Positions 24,639-36,289 are shown, counted from the first letter of the stretch. The stretch: DNA of 64,000 bases from Eleusine coracana subsp. coracana (GCA_032690845.1 CM064434.1:32766413-32830412), one strand, 5' to 3'. Notes: generated from the letters alone by a model not told the origin. A program made the numbers and translations.

Positions 24639-25595
24639 CAAGTTTAATATTATTCATTTTTTAACCCAAAAGTTTAGCAAGCTAAGCGTGATGTACCCTT
24701 AAGTAAATACGAAACCCATCTATAGGCGACAAGGAATAATAAGGAAGGATAAATGACACATACTCATTTTTAACAACAATTCAACTTTATAAATGTCACA
24801 TTTTAAAACATGGGCTCAATATGCATCAAGAACACTTGCCTGGTTCTGGTGCTGCTTGCTGCTCAAACTTAAGATCTTGTCTAGAGCTCCTCTTCCTCTA
24901 TTATCGATGAATACCGGAATACTAATACACAAACAAATAAGAACATTATACCAAACATTTCCTAAATTATATAATAGTAGTTCTAAAAAATAGTACTCAT
25001 TTCTACTATTTTACAATAAAAAAATCACCTAAATTGGTGGTTAAAAAGATATGCTAGTTTGAAGTTCTAGGGGATAAACAGTAAAAACAGAAGGGTTCAA
25101 TTACCTATTTGTAATTTTGTAAAATTATAGGGACTAAAGTGTCAAAATATTAGGACTAAAATGTAATTAATAAAAAAGTATAGGGTTATTTCTTCAAAAT
25201 TTTAGGACCTAAACATAATTTTTATTAAATGCAGGGGCAAAGTGCAAAAGAGCCATTTTATGGGGTTTTATCAAAATAATATAATTAGCAAAAACTGTGG
25301 ACTCGGTCTACGGGGTTCATGGATCAGCCAGGGGCTCTGGTTCATGATCGACGGTGGACAAGAAACATAAATCTGGGCCTTTGATTATGAATCCGACAAC
25401 TCTGAGGGCTTCGTCGAGCTGGGAGGCGAGGTCGGAGCTCATCGGAGAGGCGCTTTGGTGGTCCATTCTCTAAGATGGATGGGGAAAAAAGATGCGGGGA
25501 AAGAGGGGGTCCTTAACCCTGGCTCGCACGCGGTCAAGGAGACTTGGAGGCAACCAACATCGAAGGGTGGCGGCGGCGGTCATCGACGGGGGCAC

Positions 25596-25619
25596 GGGGG
25601 GGGGGGGGGGGGGGGGGGG
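25596..25619. repeat. Poly-G tract of 24 bases
   Basis: An uninterrupted G run inside the large LTR, shortly downstream of its putative minus-strand TATA box. A second run of 14 G lies at 25984-25997. Confidence 0.9.
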
Positions 25620-26370
25620 AGGAGGGAGGGAGGGTGCTGGTAAGCAAAGGGATGCAGCGGTGGGGATGGGCGACACCATGGGGTCAGTTTTATAGGGTAC
25701 GAGATGGGGAGGCAAGTGGGACATGATGTCATCGGCCATCACTGGCCACCACGGCCTTTGATGTGCACTAAAGCAAATCAGCGTGGGATAAAAGCCAATA
25801 ATGGACTGGGAGTGGGTAGGGGATGCGGGGTGATGTCCTACGCGCTCGGTGCGTCAGTTCGGTAGTCAGAGAGGCGGGGATGCGGAAGGATGACATCAGT
25901 TTTCAGCGGTGGGAGGTGGAAGATAACCCATGGGGCCCATCTATCAGTGGTCGGGGCCGAAGCTGGGCTACTGCACTGGGGGTGGGGGGGGGGGGGGAAG
26001 GGGAACTGAGATGTAGGGAGCAGTTCTGGCTCAAAGACGAAACAGAGAAGATGAGGGGGAAAATAAAAATGGGCCTCCAGATGGAGATTTGTCCCAAGAG
26101 GCAAGAGGAGGTTTTATTTTCTCTTTTTATTCTTTATTTCCTGTTTTCTATTTCTTAACTAAATGGTAAAGGATTTCAATTTGAAATTCAAAATTCATTC
26201 ACACACAATAAAGATCCTACTACATATACTACTCTAACTCTAGCATGAATGCAACACTGCAAATTTATTTATTTATTTGAAAAAATAATCATTGTGCTTA
26301 ATGAAAATTATTAACACCCTAATTAAATAAGATTAAATAATTTGTAAAATATGAAAATTAGGGTGTTACA

Positions 26371-26889
26371 TTTTGCCTGTGGAATTCTACTATCTAATTC
26401 TGCATGGTTGGCTGCTCCATGTGCCCCAATTACTTGCCAATGGTAAATAATATTCTAAAACATCACCAATAATCTTGACCTAATGGTTAATTGTGAATGA
26501 ACACTAAAAAAAGGTAATTAGTTCTTTTTTAGGATAGATTATTATATGTAATATTGCCTTCTTGTTAAATGTGAATGAGCACAAGTTAAATGGATCAGTT
26601 CTGAATGTCTAAGATTGCCTACTTGCATTATTGTTATTTTACCTCAGCATGGTGGGCCACAACCACACCGTTGTCCAGAGGTCCACCTCAGCTGGCATGG
26701 ACATGAGGAACCAATACATTACTGGCTCAGGTTCCACAAAGGCTCTGTCCTCCCACAGGGGAGCCACGTTCAGGTCAACCTGGGCTCCCCCTCCCCCTCC
26801 TCCCTACCTCCAAAAAAAAATCAAAGATCCAGTACTATTTCATTATAACTAACCACTGCTTGCCTGGCACATGCCCCTCAAGCGAGGTT
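26371..26889. other. No gene seen
   Basis: The first half is AT-rich, with a GC-rich Pro/Thr-type stretch at 26640-26810. No domain or splice structure was recognised. Confidence 0.35.
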
Positions 26890-27870
26890 CTCCTAAACTG
26901 CCACATTTATACTAATTGTGCTAAGCTCTCAAATTCTGCAAAGGGAATTTCTCTTTCAGAGGAGTGACCAACCCATTGAACACCATATCGACCAGCTGTG
27001 GATATGTCAGTTGCAAGCTGAAACATTTATTGCGCACATCTCTGAACCTTTGCATGTACTCATGCACTGACTCTCTGGCTCTTTGCCTAATTGCTATAAG
27101 GTCTATGATCCTCATCTTTCTTACTTTGGCAAAGAAGTATATGTGAAACTTCTGTTCTAGATCGGCCCAACTCTGATTTGAATTTTGAGCTAGAGAAGCA
27201 AACCAAGAAAAGGCTGACCAGATAGCAACAATGGAAACAACGTAACCTTCATAGCATCAACTGATCTAGCCTCTCCACACTGCACCACGAATTTGCCAAT
27301 ATGCTCAACCGTTGTAGTATTATCTTCGTCAGTAAATTTTAGAACTATGTATCGGCTGGGCATAAGAACTAAATTAAAGCTAACTGGATAGGGAGGCCAA
27401 TACATATAAGTATGCTACTTGGGTTTCAATCCAAATTGCTCTCTCATTATTTCTGCGACCTTGACTGCCCAATCATCTGTCCCACCATTAGCAGCATAGC
27501 ATTTAGATGATGGGACAATATCTCCTTGATGCATTTCATAGTTAGCCATTGTGTGATCGCGTGACAACTTCGTTGGCAATGTTGTAGATGATGGCATACC
27601 AAACATGTGTGGACCTATGTTATGGGCAATATTGTAGGAGACATTAGACACCTTCTTGTAAAGATGCAGATATGTCTGAGGAGAGGTTGTCTGATGAATA
27701 ACTATTGCACTGTTGCCATTCACTGCTCCTGATGTGGTGCATGATGAGGTTCCTATTGCAGATGCCGAAACACTAGTCCCTAGAATCGGCCCAGTCATTG
27801 TTGCTAGTGGTGTATGAAATCCTAGAGCTGGTCCACATCCCATTGCTGGAGTCGATGCACTCTAAGTTGG
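26890..27870 (-). pseudogene. Gag fragment of a different LTR retrotransposon
   Basis: Minus-strand pieces read like gag: a Gly/Thr-rich N-terminal stretch (27843-27415), then a middle part in another frame (27405-27190), then the capsid motif RQRARESVHEYMQRFRDVRN with PLKEKFPLQNL (27115-26921). The frame changes twice. No protease or RT follows. The full-length element at 27933 inserted next to it, in or just upstream of its 5' part. Confidence 0.6.
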
Positions 27871-27927
27871 CTGTCGTTGAGGCATGTGCATCATCGGCTG
27901 AGTATTGGGCAGTGGCAAATTGTTTGG

Positions 27928-27932
27928 AGCAT
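27928..27932. repeat. Target site duplication AGCAT, left copy
   Basis: AGCAT directly precedes the left LTR and recurs exactly at 34718-34722 after the right LTR. This marks the insertion of the intact retrotransposon. Confidence 0.95.
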
Positions 27933-28569
27933 TGATGAGGACATCAACGACATAGGAACAACGATGACGGAAGACGGCGCGCCAAACCAAGTTGTCACGC
28001 CTCCACCTCTCGTCGTTGCGCCTTCTCAAGTTATGGACCCATCTTCCGACGAGACGACGACGTACAAGGGCCCAATCACTAGAGCTCGAGCCCAGGAATT
28101 GAAGATGGTTTTGATGCTAAGGAACGATGGCCCAGGATGACGCCCGTGAAGGCCCAAGTAGCCAAGTCGCGCGACTACCTCTCCACCGCACGCCTCTCTA
28201 CTTCAGCCGGCCCTAGATGCCGCGCTCCCCCTATTTAGTCAAGGGTTGCGCCCCTTGTAATCTTTGAGTTTTGTTTTAAGATTAGCTTAGCTATTCATCC
28301 GTCTCTCGACGTGAATTCAGAACTCCACCTTCGTGCAATACATCAGATTGCTCGCCTCTAATTCTTGCTCGTTCTTCGATTGCGCGTAAGAATTGATCCT
28401 CGTGATCAGGTTGATCTTGTTTACCGCAAGGTTAATATCCTCCGGAAGTTGGTTCAGCGATTGCATTGGTGCTTCGGGCTTGCTCGTCGTAGTCGGATCG
28501 TGAGGGTCGACATCCACCGAATCGAAGTTATCTACACTCGCCGAAAGATCGGGCACTCAACACCTATCA
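27933..28569 (+). repeat. 5' LTR of the CRM-like element
   Basis: It starts TGATGAGGACATCAACGA and ends CAACACCTATCA. It contains an ORF tail matching the pol C-terminus, a CTATTTAG TATA-like motif near 28228-28235 and a TTGTAATCTTTG region. In the 5' LTR the codon matching the pol stop is CAG, so the frame would run 16 codons further. Confidence 0.95.
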
Positions 28570-28571
28570 AG

Positions 28572-28587
28572 TGGTATCAGATTCCAG
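28572..28587 (+). other. Primer binding site, initiator Met tRNA type
   Basis: TGGTATCAGATTCCAG lies two bases after the 5' LTR. The first ten bases match the complement of the initiator Met tRNA 3' end. Confidence 0.85.
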
Positions 28588-29547
28588 TGTTTCTCGGTGA
28601 GTTTATCCAAGTCCACATAAACCAAAAACTACAAAATTTTTTTTTACCCCAGTATGGTTTTGAGCCTCGCACTTTCGTTCAGTAATTTGCGTTGTTGAGT
28701 TTTTGTGCTATCGCTTTTGATCATTGCTGGTACACGGTGTTTCATCGTTTTCTCCTCATCATTGTTATATCCTTCCACCACATCGTGTGTTTTAGCCACC
28801 ACAATTTGCTTTCCGCCGCATCTGTTCTCTCCGCCTCGCTCTCATACTTGGCCGCACGTAACGAGTCTTACTCAGTTGCGTTTTGGTCAGCCGATCACTT
28901 GCCAAGTTTTGCCGCCGCACCGTGAGTCCGGGTCAATCACGTGACTTGTTGCATCCGACTCGGTTACGTGGTAAACCGCCCCGCCTCGCATTGTGTTGTG
29001 TTCTGCTCATCCCTAATCTTTTAATTACCGTTTTACCCCTGCCTAAAAAAAAAAGTGTGTATGCATTGTTTTTTCTTCACACTCCCCTGACATAGGTTAA
29101 AAAAAAAAGAGGGGCAGAAGTAAAAAAAAAGAAAAGAAAAAAAAAGAAAAAGAAAAAAGAGCGCTTGAGCACCATAGGCGACACGTTACTGTTCTTTACC
29201 CTTCTTCGGATCCGTTTGTTTTGATTCTTCTTCTTCCTCTTCCACTTGTGCCGGCAGCAATCTTTTCGCGTTTAGCACCTTTATTCAGCTTTGCAGTTAT
29301 TGTTTGAATTGTGCTAACCCTTGATTGAGTGCAGCCTCCTAGCTCCACAAATTTTCTACTACGAGCAGGTTTTTGTTTCACCACGCAATCGCTCCTCCAA
29401 TCTTTCACCGGTTTTACCTGTGGTTGCAGTTCACACTTGCGTGCTTGGTAAGGACGGGTAAGGATTTGATAACAGCTTTTTGATTGAGCTTTTCATCCAC
29501 CACTCACCTCTCGTCGTAGGATCTTTTTCTGTGTTGCTTGTGTTTCT
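28588..29547 (+). other. Untranslated leader of the CRM-like element
   Basis: About 0.96 kb between the primer site and the gag start. It includes an A/G-rich low-complexity tract at 29096-29162. No ORF here has coding features. Confidence 0.6.
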
Positions 29548-32500
29548 ATGGCAGGAAACAACTCGAAGTCGGAGGAGCTCACCCTCCAAGAAGTCCAGGC
29601 GCAGGTTGAAGGTCTACAAAACGACATGAAGACGATGCACGAGAGACTTGACTCCACGATTACTTCGTCGAACGAGCGTTTTGATCAGCTCGACCTTGCT
29701 GATACGGCTGCCCACACCACGCTCGCGACGATCATGACTCGTCTTGAGGCCATGTCAACGCAACTTGGGACCATGACAACGCAGCTCACAGAGTTGCAAA
29801 CTGCACGCGACTACGGCACCGACACCGAGCAGGATGACGCCAATCGTCATGGTCATGCTCGTAGGGTACGTGTTCCTACTAATGATTCTTTTGCCAGAAT
29901 TAAATTTCATATTCCCACTTTTACTGGCAAATATGATCCGGGTGCTTATCTTGATTGGGAATTAGAGGTTGAACAAAAATTTGCATGCCATGATATCCCT
30001 GCTAATTTACAAGTTAAGGCTGCTATTAGTGAATTTACTGAATTTGCTTTACTTTGGTGGCGTGAGTATAGACAAAAATATCCTAATAGTGTTCCAGCCA
30101 CTTGGACGGCATTAAAAGCTGCTATGCGTCGTCGTTTTGTGCCGTCATATTATGCTAGAGATTTGCTTAATCAAATGCAGCGCTTTCAACAAGGTTCACA
30201 ATCTGTAGAGGATTATTATCAAGCTTTGCAAAAGGGTATGATTCGCTGTGGTTTAGTTGAACTAGAGGATGCTGCTATGGCTCTCTTTAGGGGTGGGTTA
30301 AATCATGAAATTCAGAACATTCTTGATTATAAGAATTATGATGATATCACCACCTTGTTTGAATATGCTTGTAAAGCTGAACGTGAAGTGCAGGATCGAC
30401 AATCTTCGTCAAGACCTAACACTTTTGTAGGGTCCAAGGCGCCTTCAGCTCCACGATCGGCGCCTCCTTCCACGTCACGTGACCACACTGCGACCTCGTC
30501 CAAGTCGAGTGCTCCACCCATGGCCAGATCTGTCTCGACCGCGCCGTCCTTCTCGTCGTCTGGACGAGCTCGAGATACTCAGTGTTTCCGTTGCAAAGGA
30601 TTTGGTCATGTGATACGCGATTGTCCAAACAAACGAACTATGTTGATTCGTGATGACGGTGAGTATTCTTCTGCTAGTGATTCTGAGGATACTCTATATA
30701 CTATGCTTGCCACTAATCATACAGATAATACGGAGCTTCATGTCGACTCTAGTGCCGCCGACAGGTATGCAACTCTTGTTGTGCAGCGTGTTCTTAGTAC
30801 ACAGGTCGTGCCAGACGAAAAGAATCAGTGCCACAACATTTTTCATATTAAAAGCGTTGTGCAAGAACGAGCGGTCCGTATAATCATCGATGGTGGCAGT
30901 TGTAACAATTTGGCTAGTACGACCTTGGTGGAGCAGTTATCATTGCCAACAAGGAAGCATCCACATCCTTATCATGTTCAATGGCTTAATGATGGCGGCA
31001 AAATAAAGGTAACGCGCTCGGTACGTGTCCCTTTCTCTCTTGGTGCATATTCTGATTTTGTGGATTGTGATATTGTTCCAATGGAAGCATGCTCTTTGTT
31101 GCTTGGACGTCCTTGGCAATATGATGTTGATAGTGTTCATCATGGTCGCTCCAATTATTATTCCTTCATGTTTAAGGGTCAAAAAATTGTTATTCATCCT
31201 ATGACACCTGAACAAGTTCTAAAAGATGATATTGCTAGAGCGGCAAAAGCTGCAAAATTGATTAAATCACCGCCTGTTGCACCTGTTCAACCTGAGATCA
31301 AATTGCATAACCCTATATTGCTTGCTACACGTACTGATTTTGATGAGTTACATGATGCTAATCTGCCCTGCTATGCGCTAGTTTGCTCTCGTATGTTTGT
31401 TTCATTAGATGAGGCACCTATGTTGCATATTCCTCCTGCTATTGCTAACCTTCTGCAGGACTATAAAGATGTTTTTCCCGCTGAATTGCCACCGGGTCTT
31501 CCTCCTATTCGTGGCATAGAACATCAGATTGATTTAATTCCAGGCGCACAACTTCCTAATCGTGCCCCGTACCGTACAAATCCTGAGGAGACAAAAGAAA
31601 TTCAGCGTCAAGTGCAAGCATTGTTGGATAAAGGTTACATTCGTGAGTCTCTCAGTCCTTGTTCGGTTCCTGTTTTCCTTGTTTCTAAGAAAGATGGTTC
31701 TTGGCGTATGTGTGTAGATTGTCGTGCAATTAACAATATTACAATTCGTTATCGATATCCTATACCACGCCTTGATGATATGCTTGATGAACTTAGTGGT
31801 GCCATAATTTTCTCTAAGGTTGATTTGCATAGTGGTTACCATCAGATAAGAATGAAATTAGGAGATGAATGGAAAACGGCTTTTAAAACTAAATTTGGCT
31901 TGTATGAATGGTTGGTTATGGCGATTGGATTGTCTAATGCTCCTAGCACTTTTATGCGCTTAATGAATGAAGTTCTTCGGCCTTTCATTGGAATATTTGT
32001 TGTTGTCTATTTTGATGATATCCTTATATATAGCAAATCCATGAATGAGCATTTAGATCATTTGCTTGCTGTTTTTGATGCTTTGCGTGCTGCTCGCTTA
32101 TTTGGGAACATGAAAAAATGCACTTTTTGCACGCAACGTGTTTCATTTCTTGGCTATGTTGTTACTCCGCAGGGCATTGAGGTGGATAGCAGCAAGGTGG
32201 ATGCCATTCAGAGTTGGCCACAACCGACGACGGTCACACAGGTTCGCAGTTTTCTTGGTCTTGCAGGCTTCTATCGTCGTTTTATGCGGGATTTCTGTTC
32301 TATTGCTGCACCATTACATGAGCTGACCAAGAAGGGTGCGCCATTTGAGTGGGGTGCACCACAGGACGATGCATTCAACACTTTAAAGGAACGGTTAACT
32401 CACGCTCCTCTCTTACAATTGCCTAATTTTGATAAAGTGTTTGAATTGGAATGTGATGCTAGTGGAATTGGTTTGGGTGCTGTTTTGTTACAAGATCATA

Positions 32501-34242
32501 AACCCATTACTTATTTTAGTGAGAAGTTAAGTGGTGCTGCTCTTAAATATTCCACTTATGATAAAGAACTTCATGCTTTAGTAAGAACTTTGCAAACATG
32601 GCAGCATTATTTATGGCCTCGTGAATTTATTATTCATTCTGATCATGAGGCTTTGAAACATATTAGAACCCAGACTAATCTGAACCGTCGGCATGCTAAA
32701 TGGGTTGAATTTATTGAATCTTTTCCGTACATCATTAAACATAAAAACGGGAAGGAAAATATGATTGCCGATGCTTTGTCTTGTCGTTATACAATGCTGT
32801 CCCAATTAGACTTTAAAATCTTTGGTTTGCAAGCTTTGAAAGATCAGTATGTGAATGATGCTGATTTTCATGATATTATGATGCATTGTAAGGATGGCAA
32901 ACCTTGGGGGAAACTTCATATGCAGGATGGGTTCCTGTTTCGTGCTAACAAGCTGTGTATTCCAGCTAGCTCGGTTCGTCTTTTGTTGTTACAGGAGGCG
33001 CATGGAGGTGGTCTTATGGGTCATTTTGGCGTTTTCAAGACACATGAGGTGTTGGCCGATCACTTCTTTTGGCCACGGATGCGCCGTGATGTTGAGCGCT
33101 TTGTTGCCCGCTGTACTACATGTCAAAAAGCTAAATCCCGTTTGGGTAATCATGGTTTGTATATGCCCTTACATGTTCCCTCCTCTCCTTGGCATGATAT
33201 TTCGATGGATTTTGTTTTGGGATTGCCTCGTACTAAGAAGGAAAGGGACAGTATTTTTGTGGTGGTTGATCGTTTCTCTAAAATGGCTCACTTTATACCT
33301 TGTCATAAAACTGATGATGCCTCCAATGTTGCTGAATTGTTCTTTAGAGAGATTGTTAGACTGCATGGAATTCCTAAAACAATTGTCTCTGATCGTGATG
33401 CTAAGTTTCTTAGTCACTTTTGGCGTTCTCTTTGGAATAAATTAGGAACTAAGCTGCTGTTTAGTACTACTTGTCATCCTCAAACTGATGGGCAAACAGA
33501 GGTAGTAAATAGAACTTTGTCTGCTATGCTTAGAGCTATTCTAGATAAAAATTTGAGATGTTGGGAAGATTGTTTACCTCATGTTGAATTTGCTTATAAT
33601 CATGCTACACATTCTGCCACTAAAATGTGTCCTTTTGAGGTTGTTTATGGCTATGTTCCTAGGGCGCCTATTGATTTGTTTGCTATTGATGCTGAAGATG
33701 AACCAAATGTTGATGTTATTGCTCATATTGATCACATGAAACAATTGCATGAAGAAACACAACACAACATTGCCGTTGCTAATAAGAAGTATCAAGTTGT
33801 TGGTAGTAAAGGTAGAAAACATGTTTCTTTTGAACCTGGTGATTTGGTTTGGTTGCACTTGCGTAAAGATAGATTTCCTACTTTGCGTCGTTCTAAATTA
33901 ATGCCTCGTGCTGCTGGTCCTTTTAAAGTGCTAATCAAGATTAACGATAATTCTTATGTTCTTGACTTGCCCATGGAGTTTGGTGTTTCCACTAGTTTTA
34001 ATGTTGCAGATTTGAGACCATATTTGGGTGAGGATGATGCGTTGCCGTCGAGGACGACTTCGCTTCAAGAAGGGGAGGATGATGAGGACATCAACGACAT
34101 ACGAACAACGACGACGAAAGATGGCGCGCCAAACCAAGTTGTCACGCCTCCACCTCTCGTCGTTGCGCCTTCTCAAGTTATGGACCCATCTTCCGACGAG
34201 ACGACGATGTACAAGGGCCCAATCAATAGAGCTCGAGCCTAG
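29548..34242 (+). CDS. Gag-Pol polyprotein of the CRM-like element, 1564 residues, intact
   Basis: One open frame with these domains: gag capsid (about residues 118-290; FHIPTFTGKYDPGAYLDW), zinc knuckle CFRCKGFGHVIRDC (near 346), aspartic protease with IIIDGGSCNN (near 446), RT with VVYFDDILIYS (near 820), RNase H (ECDASGIGLGAVL, IIHSDHEALKHI), and integrase with an HHCC finger (near 1150) and the D-D-E set (SMDFVLGLP, IVSDRDAKF, GQTEVVNRT at about 1219, 1280 and 1317). The C-terminal tail lies in the 3' LTR, where the CRM clade carries its CR motif. All visible catalytic residues are present. A TAG at 34240-34242 stands where the 5' LTR has CAG, so this copy probably lost about 16 C-terminal residues after insertion. 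Confidence 0.93.
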   Translation: MAGNNSKSEELTLQEVQAQVEGLQNDMKTMHERLDSTITSSNERFDQLDLADTAAHTTLATIMTRLEAMSTQLGTMTTQLTELQTARDYGTDTEQDDANRHGHARRVRVPTNDSFARIKFHIPTFTGKYDPGAYLDWELEVEQKFACHDIPANLQVKAAISEFTEFALLWWREYRQKYPNSVPATWTALKAAMRRRFVPSYYARDLLNQMQRFQQGSQSVEDYYQALQKGMIRCGLVELEDAAMALFRGGLNHEIQNILDYKNYDDITTLFEYACKAEREVQDRQSSSRPNTFVGSKAPSAPRSAPPSTSRDHTATSSKSSAPPMARSVSTAPSFSSSGRARDTQCFRCKGFGHVIRDCPNKRTMLIRDDGEYSSASDSEDTLYTMLATNHTDNTELHVDSSAADRYATLVVQRVLSTQVVPDEKNQCHNIFHIKSVVQERAVRIIIDGGSCNNLASTTLVEQLSLPTRKHPHPYHVQWLNDGGKIKVTRSVRVPFSLGAYSDFVDCDIVPMEACSLLLGRPWQYDVDSVHHGRSNYYSFMFKGQKIVIHPMTPEQVLKDDIARAAKAAKLIKSPPVAPVQPEIKLHNPILLATRTDFDELHDANLPCYALVCSRMFVSLDEAPMLHIPPAIANLLQDYKDVFPAELPPGLPPIRGIEHQIDLIPGAQLPNRAPYRTNPEETKEIQRQVQALLDKGYIRESLSPCSVPVFLVSKKDGSWRMCVDCRAINNITIRYRYPIPRLDDMLDELSGAIIFSKVDLHSGYHQIRMKLGDEWKTAFKTKFGLYEWLVMAIGLSNAPSTFMRLMNEVLRPFIGIFVVVYFDDILIYSKSMNEHLDHLLAVFDALRAARLFGNMKKCTFCTQRVSFLGYVVTPQGIEVDSSKVDAIQSWPQPTTVTQVRSFLGLAGFYRRFMRDFCSIAAPLHELTKKGAPFEWGAPQDDAFNTLKERLTHAPLLQLPNFDKVFELECDASGIGLGAVLLQDHKPITYFSEKLSGAALKYSTYDKELHALVRTLQTWQHYLWPREFIIHSDHEALKHIRTQTNLNRRHAKWVEFIESFPYIIKHKNGKENMIADALSCRYTMLSQLDFKIFGLQALKDQYVNDADFHDIMMHCKDGKPWGKLHMQDGFLFRANKLCIPASSVRLLLLQEAHGGGLMGHFGVFKTHEVLADHFFWPRMRRDVERFVARCTTCQKAKSRLGNHGLYMPLHVPSSPWHDISMDFVLGLPRTKKERDSIFVVVDRFSKMAHFIPCHKTDDASNVAELFFREIVRLHGIPKTIVSDRDAKFLSHFWRSLWNKLGTKLLFSTTCHPQTDGQTEVVNRTLSAMLRAILDKNLRCWEDCLPHVEFAYNHATHSATKMCPFEVVYGYVPRAPIDLFAIDAEDEPNVDVIAHIDHMKQLHEETQHNIAVANKKYQVVGSKGRKHVSFEPGDLVWLHLRKDRFPTLRRSKLMPRAAGPFKVLIKINDNSYVLDLPMEFGVSTSFNVADLRPYLGEDDALPSRTTSLQEGEDDEDINDIRTTTTKDGAPNQVVTPPPLVVAPSQVMDPSSDETTMYKGPINRARA
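34067..34079 (+). other. Polypurine tract
   Basis: AAGAAGGGGAGGA lies directly before the 3' LTR TG and would prime plus-strand DNA synthesis. It also encodes part of the polyprotein. Confidence 0.85.
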
Positions 34243-34717
34243 GAATTGAAGATGGTTTTGATGCTAAGGAACGACGGCCCAGGATGACGCCCGCGAAGGC
34301 CCAAGTAGCCCAAGTCGCACGACTACCTCTCCACCGCACGCCTCTCTACTTCAGCCGGCCCTAGATGCCGCGCTCCCCCTATTTAGTCAAGGGTTGCGCC
34401 CCTTGTAATCTTTGAGTTTTGTTTTAAGATTAGCTTAGCTATTCATCCGTCTCTCGACGTGAATTCAGAACTCCACCTTCGTGCAATACATCAGATTGCT
34501 CGCCTCTAATTGTTGCTCGTTCTTCGATTGCGCGTAAGAATTGATCCTCGTGATCAGGTTGATATTGTTTACCGCAAGGTTAATATCCTCCGGAAGTTGG
34601 TTCAGCGATTGCATTGGCGCTTCGGGCTTGCTCGTCGTAGTCAGATCGTGAGGGTCGACATCCACCGAATCGAAGTTATCTACACTCGCCGAAAGATCGG
34701 GCACTCAACACCTATCA
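34080..34717 (+). repeat. 3' LTR of the CRM-like element
   Basis: It matches the 5' LTR end to end with about 14 substitutions and one single-base indel by hand count. It contains the last 163 bases of the pol frame, and AGCAT follows. Confidence 0.95.
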
Positions 34718-35164
34718 AGCATGAAAGTACACTAGCTCATGAACTGGATCCTACTATATGCATCCATCCATTGTTTCGAGAATCAGGTTCCTCGATGTAA
34801 TAACCAACACATGCGATTGATTAATTAAAACATGATGAATAGCAGTGTGGATCATATTCTACAACCTATCTTCTTGGACATCCATCAGAGTAGTTGATGG
34901 TTGTTCACGACCAGCGTTTCTTGTTGGCAGAGGTGGCGGCTTTGGTAATGTTCCTTTCTAGAGAACGGAACCAAGTCTTATCTTGCTGAAAGTGCCACTA
35001 CTTCAGATTGGGTAATTAGTGATGGGTAAATATCATAATTAGTGACAGCAAATCCAACTGTCACCCGTAACCCATCACTAAAGGTCTATCTTTAGCGACA
35101 AACTATAACCATCTCTAAATATCACCCTTTTAGTGACAGGCAAAAAACCCCCTTCTTGAAATAG

Positions 35165-35550
35165 CTATAGAGACGGGTAGTTAACCATGTCTATAATAGA
35201 TACAGTGACGATGAGGAGAACTGCGTAGCTAATAGTTTTGTCGATGGTCTAAAAACCACGTCTATAATAGATACAATGATGGTGACAGATTCTACGTCGC
35301 TAATAGTTTTGGTGACGAGTCTGAAAACCGTGTCTATATTCAGATTTGGTAACGGTGATAGAAGCTGCATCACTAATAGTTTCAGTGACAGGTTTGAAAA
35401 CAACGTCTATAATAAACATAGTGACGGAGACAAAAACTACGTTTCTAATACTTGTGGTGACGGGTTTGAAAACCACGTCTATAATAAACATTATGACAGA
35501 GTTGAAAACTGCTTTGCTAATACTTGTGGTGACAGGTTTGAAAATCAGGC
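35165..35550. repeat. Five-unit tandem array, about 72 bp per unit
   Basis: The cgtctataata core recurs at about 35189, 35260, 35332, 35405 and 35477. Units are diverged but in constant register. Confidence 0.8.
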
Positions 35551-35865
35551 CTCAAATACTCATATGCACAAGACACCATTTCACATCACAGCTCAATTCA
35601 CACACCATTTCATATTCACAGAAGAAACATCTGATAATATTACACATTTTAGGCAGATGAACAACCAAATTTACAGAACACATCATATATTACATGTCAC
35701 AATCATTTCATGCCTATGGCATTTTCACACCACATTTCCTTGATATTTCAGATCAACAGTAGTATATATGCTCCCGTGAACATAATAGCAATTATCTGTA
35801 GTTAGATTGCATCACCCACATATAGATGCCATAAGTCTAGTATCACTTAACAGCTAAAAAACGAA

Positions 35866-36015
35866 GGTTGAACCAAAATGCATCTCCCGTGACTTGCAAT
35901 CTATTTCAGCAGCTACATAAGTTAAAGCTGCACCGAAATGCATCTGCGATGACTTGTATTCTATTTATACAGCTACATAAGTTAAAGTTGCACCAAAATG
36001 CATCTCCGATGGCTT
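35866..36015. repeat. 60-bp tandem repeat, about 2.5 units
   Basis: The phrase aaaatgcatct..gatg(a/g)ctt recurs exactly every 60 bases (35877, 35937, 35997), with agctacataagttaaag between copies. Confidence 0.8.
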
Positions 36016-36289
36016 CAAAATGCTGATGCCTAGCATCAAGTCCTCCTGGTTCTACTACACCTTCAATGACTTGGCAACATTAGCTTTAATGTAGCATAAA
36101 TGAAAATTTATTAAAATGATCTGGTTCCAACTATATCCATATATACAAAATTTATGGTAAGCCTTCCAGCAAAATATACATAAGGTAAAATTTATAGTAT
36201 GAGCTAGATGGAACTAACATATATAAAACAAGAATTATAGTAGAACAGTTATAACAACTTGTTAGCTAGATATATGCAATTAGCATGAA

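Larger units (their letters stand above)
23334..26370 (-). repeat. Large solo LTR (gypsy type, about 3 kb)
   Basis: On the minus strand it begins TGTAACACCCTAATTTTC and ends AAAACCGGGTGTGACA, with TG/CA ends and an inverted TGTAACACCC/GGGTGTGACA pair. A minus-strand TATA-like CTATAAAAC lies near 25690. No internal coding region adjoins it, so it is probably a solo LTR. Its 5' end, 3' end and internal landmarks match the plus-strand LTR at 37108-39632. The flanks tttca and ttttg do not match, so no target duplication is confirmed. LTRs of this size and ending are known in rice for RIRE3/RIRE8-type elements; the exact family is inference. Confidence 0.65.
27933..34717 (+). mobile_element. Full-length Ty3/gypsy retrotransposon, CRM/CRR-like chromovirus
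   Basis: It is complete: two LTRs (637 and 638 bp), an initiator-Met primer site, a polypurine tract, one open gag-pol frame and a 5-bp target duplication (AGCAT). The LTRs begin TGATGAGGACATC, and the pol frame runs into the 3' LTR with a GPITRARA-type tail. Both traits are typical of the CRM (centromeric retrotransposon) clade. By hand I count about 14 substitutions and one indel between LTRs, about 2%, so it is young. It inserted beside an old gag fragment. Confidence 0.9.

Noticed and set aside
35276..35743. 155- and 104-codon ORFs with repeated Thr/Ile or Asn/Asp phrases
   Set aside because: They are produced by the 72-bp subterminal tandem array of a CACTA end, read in two frames.
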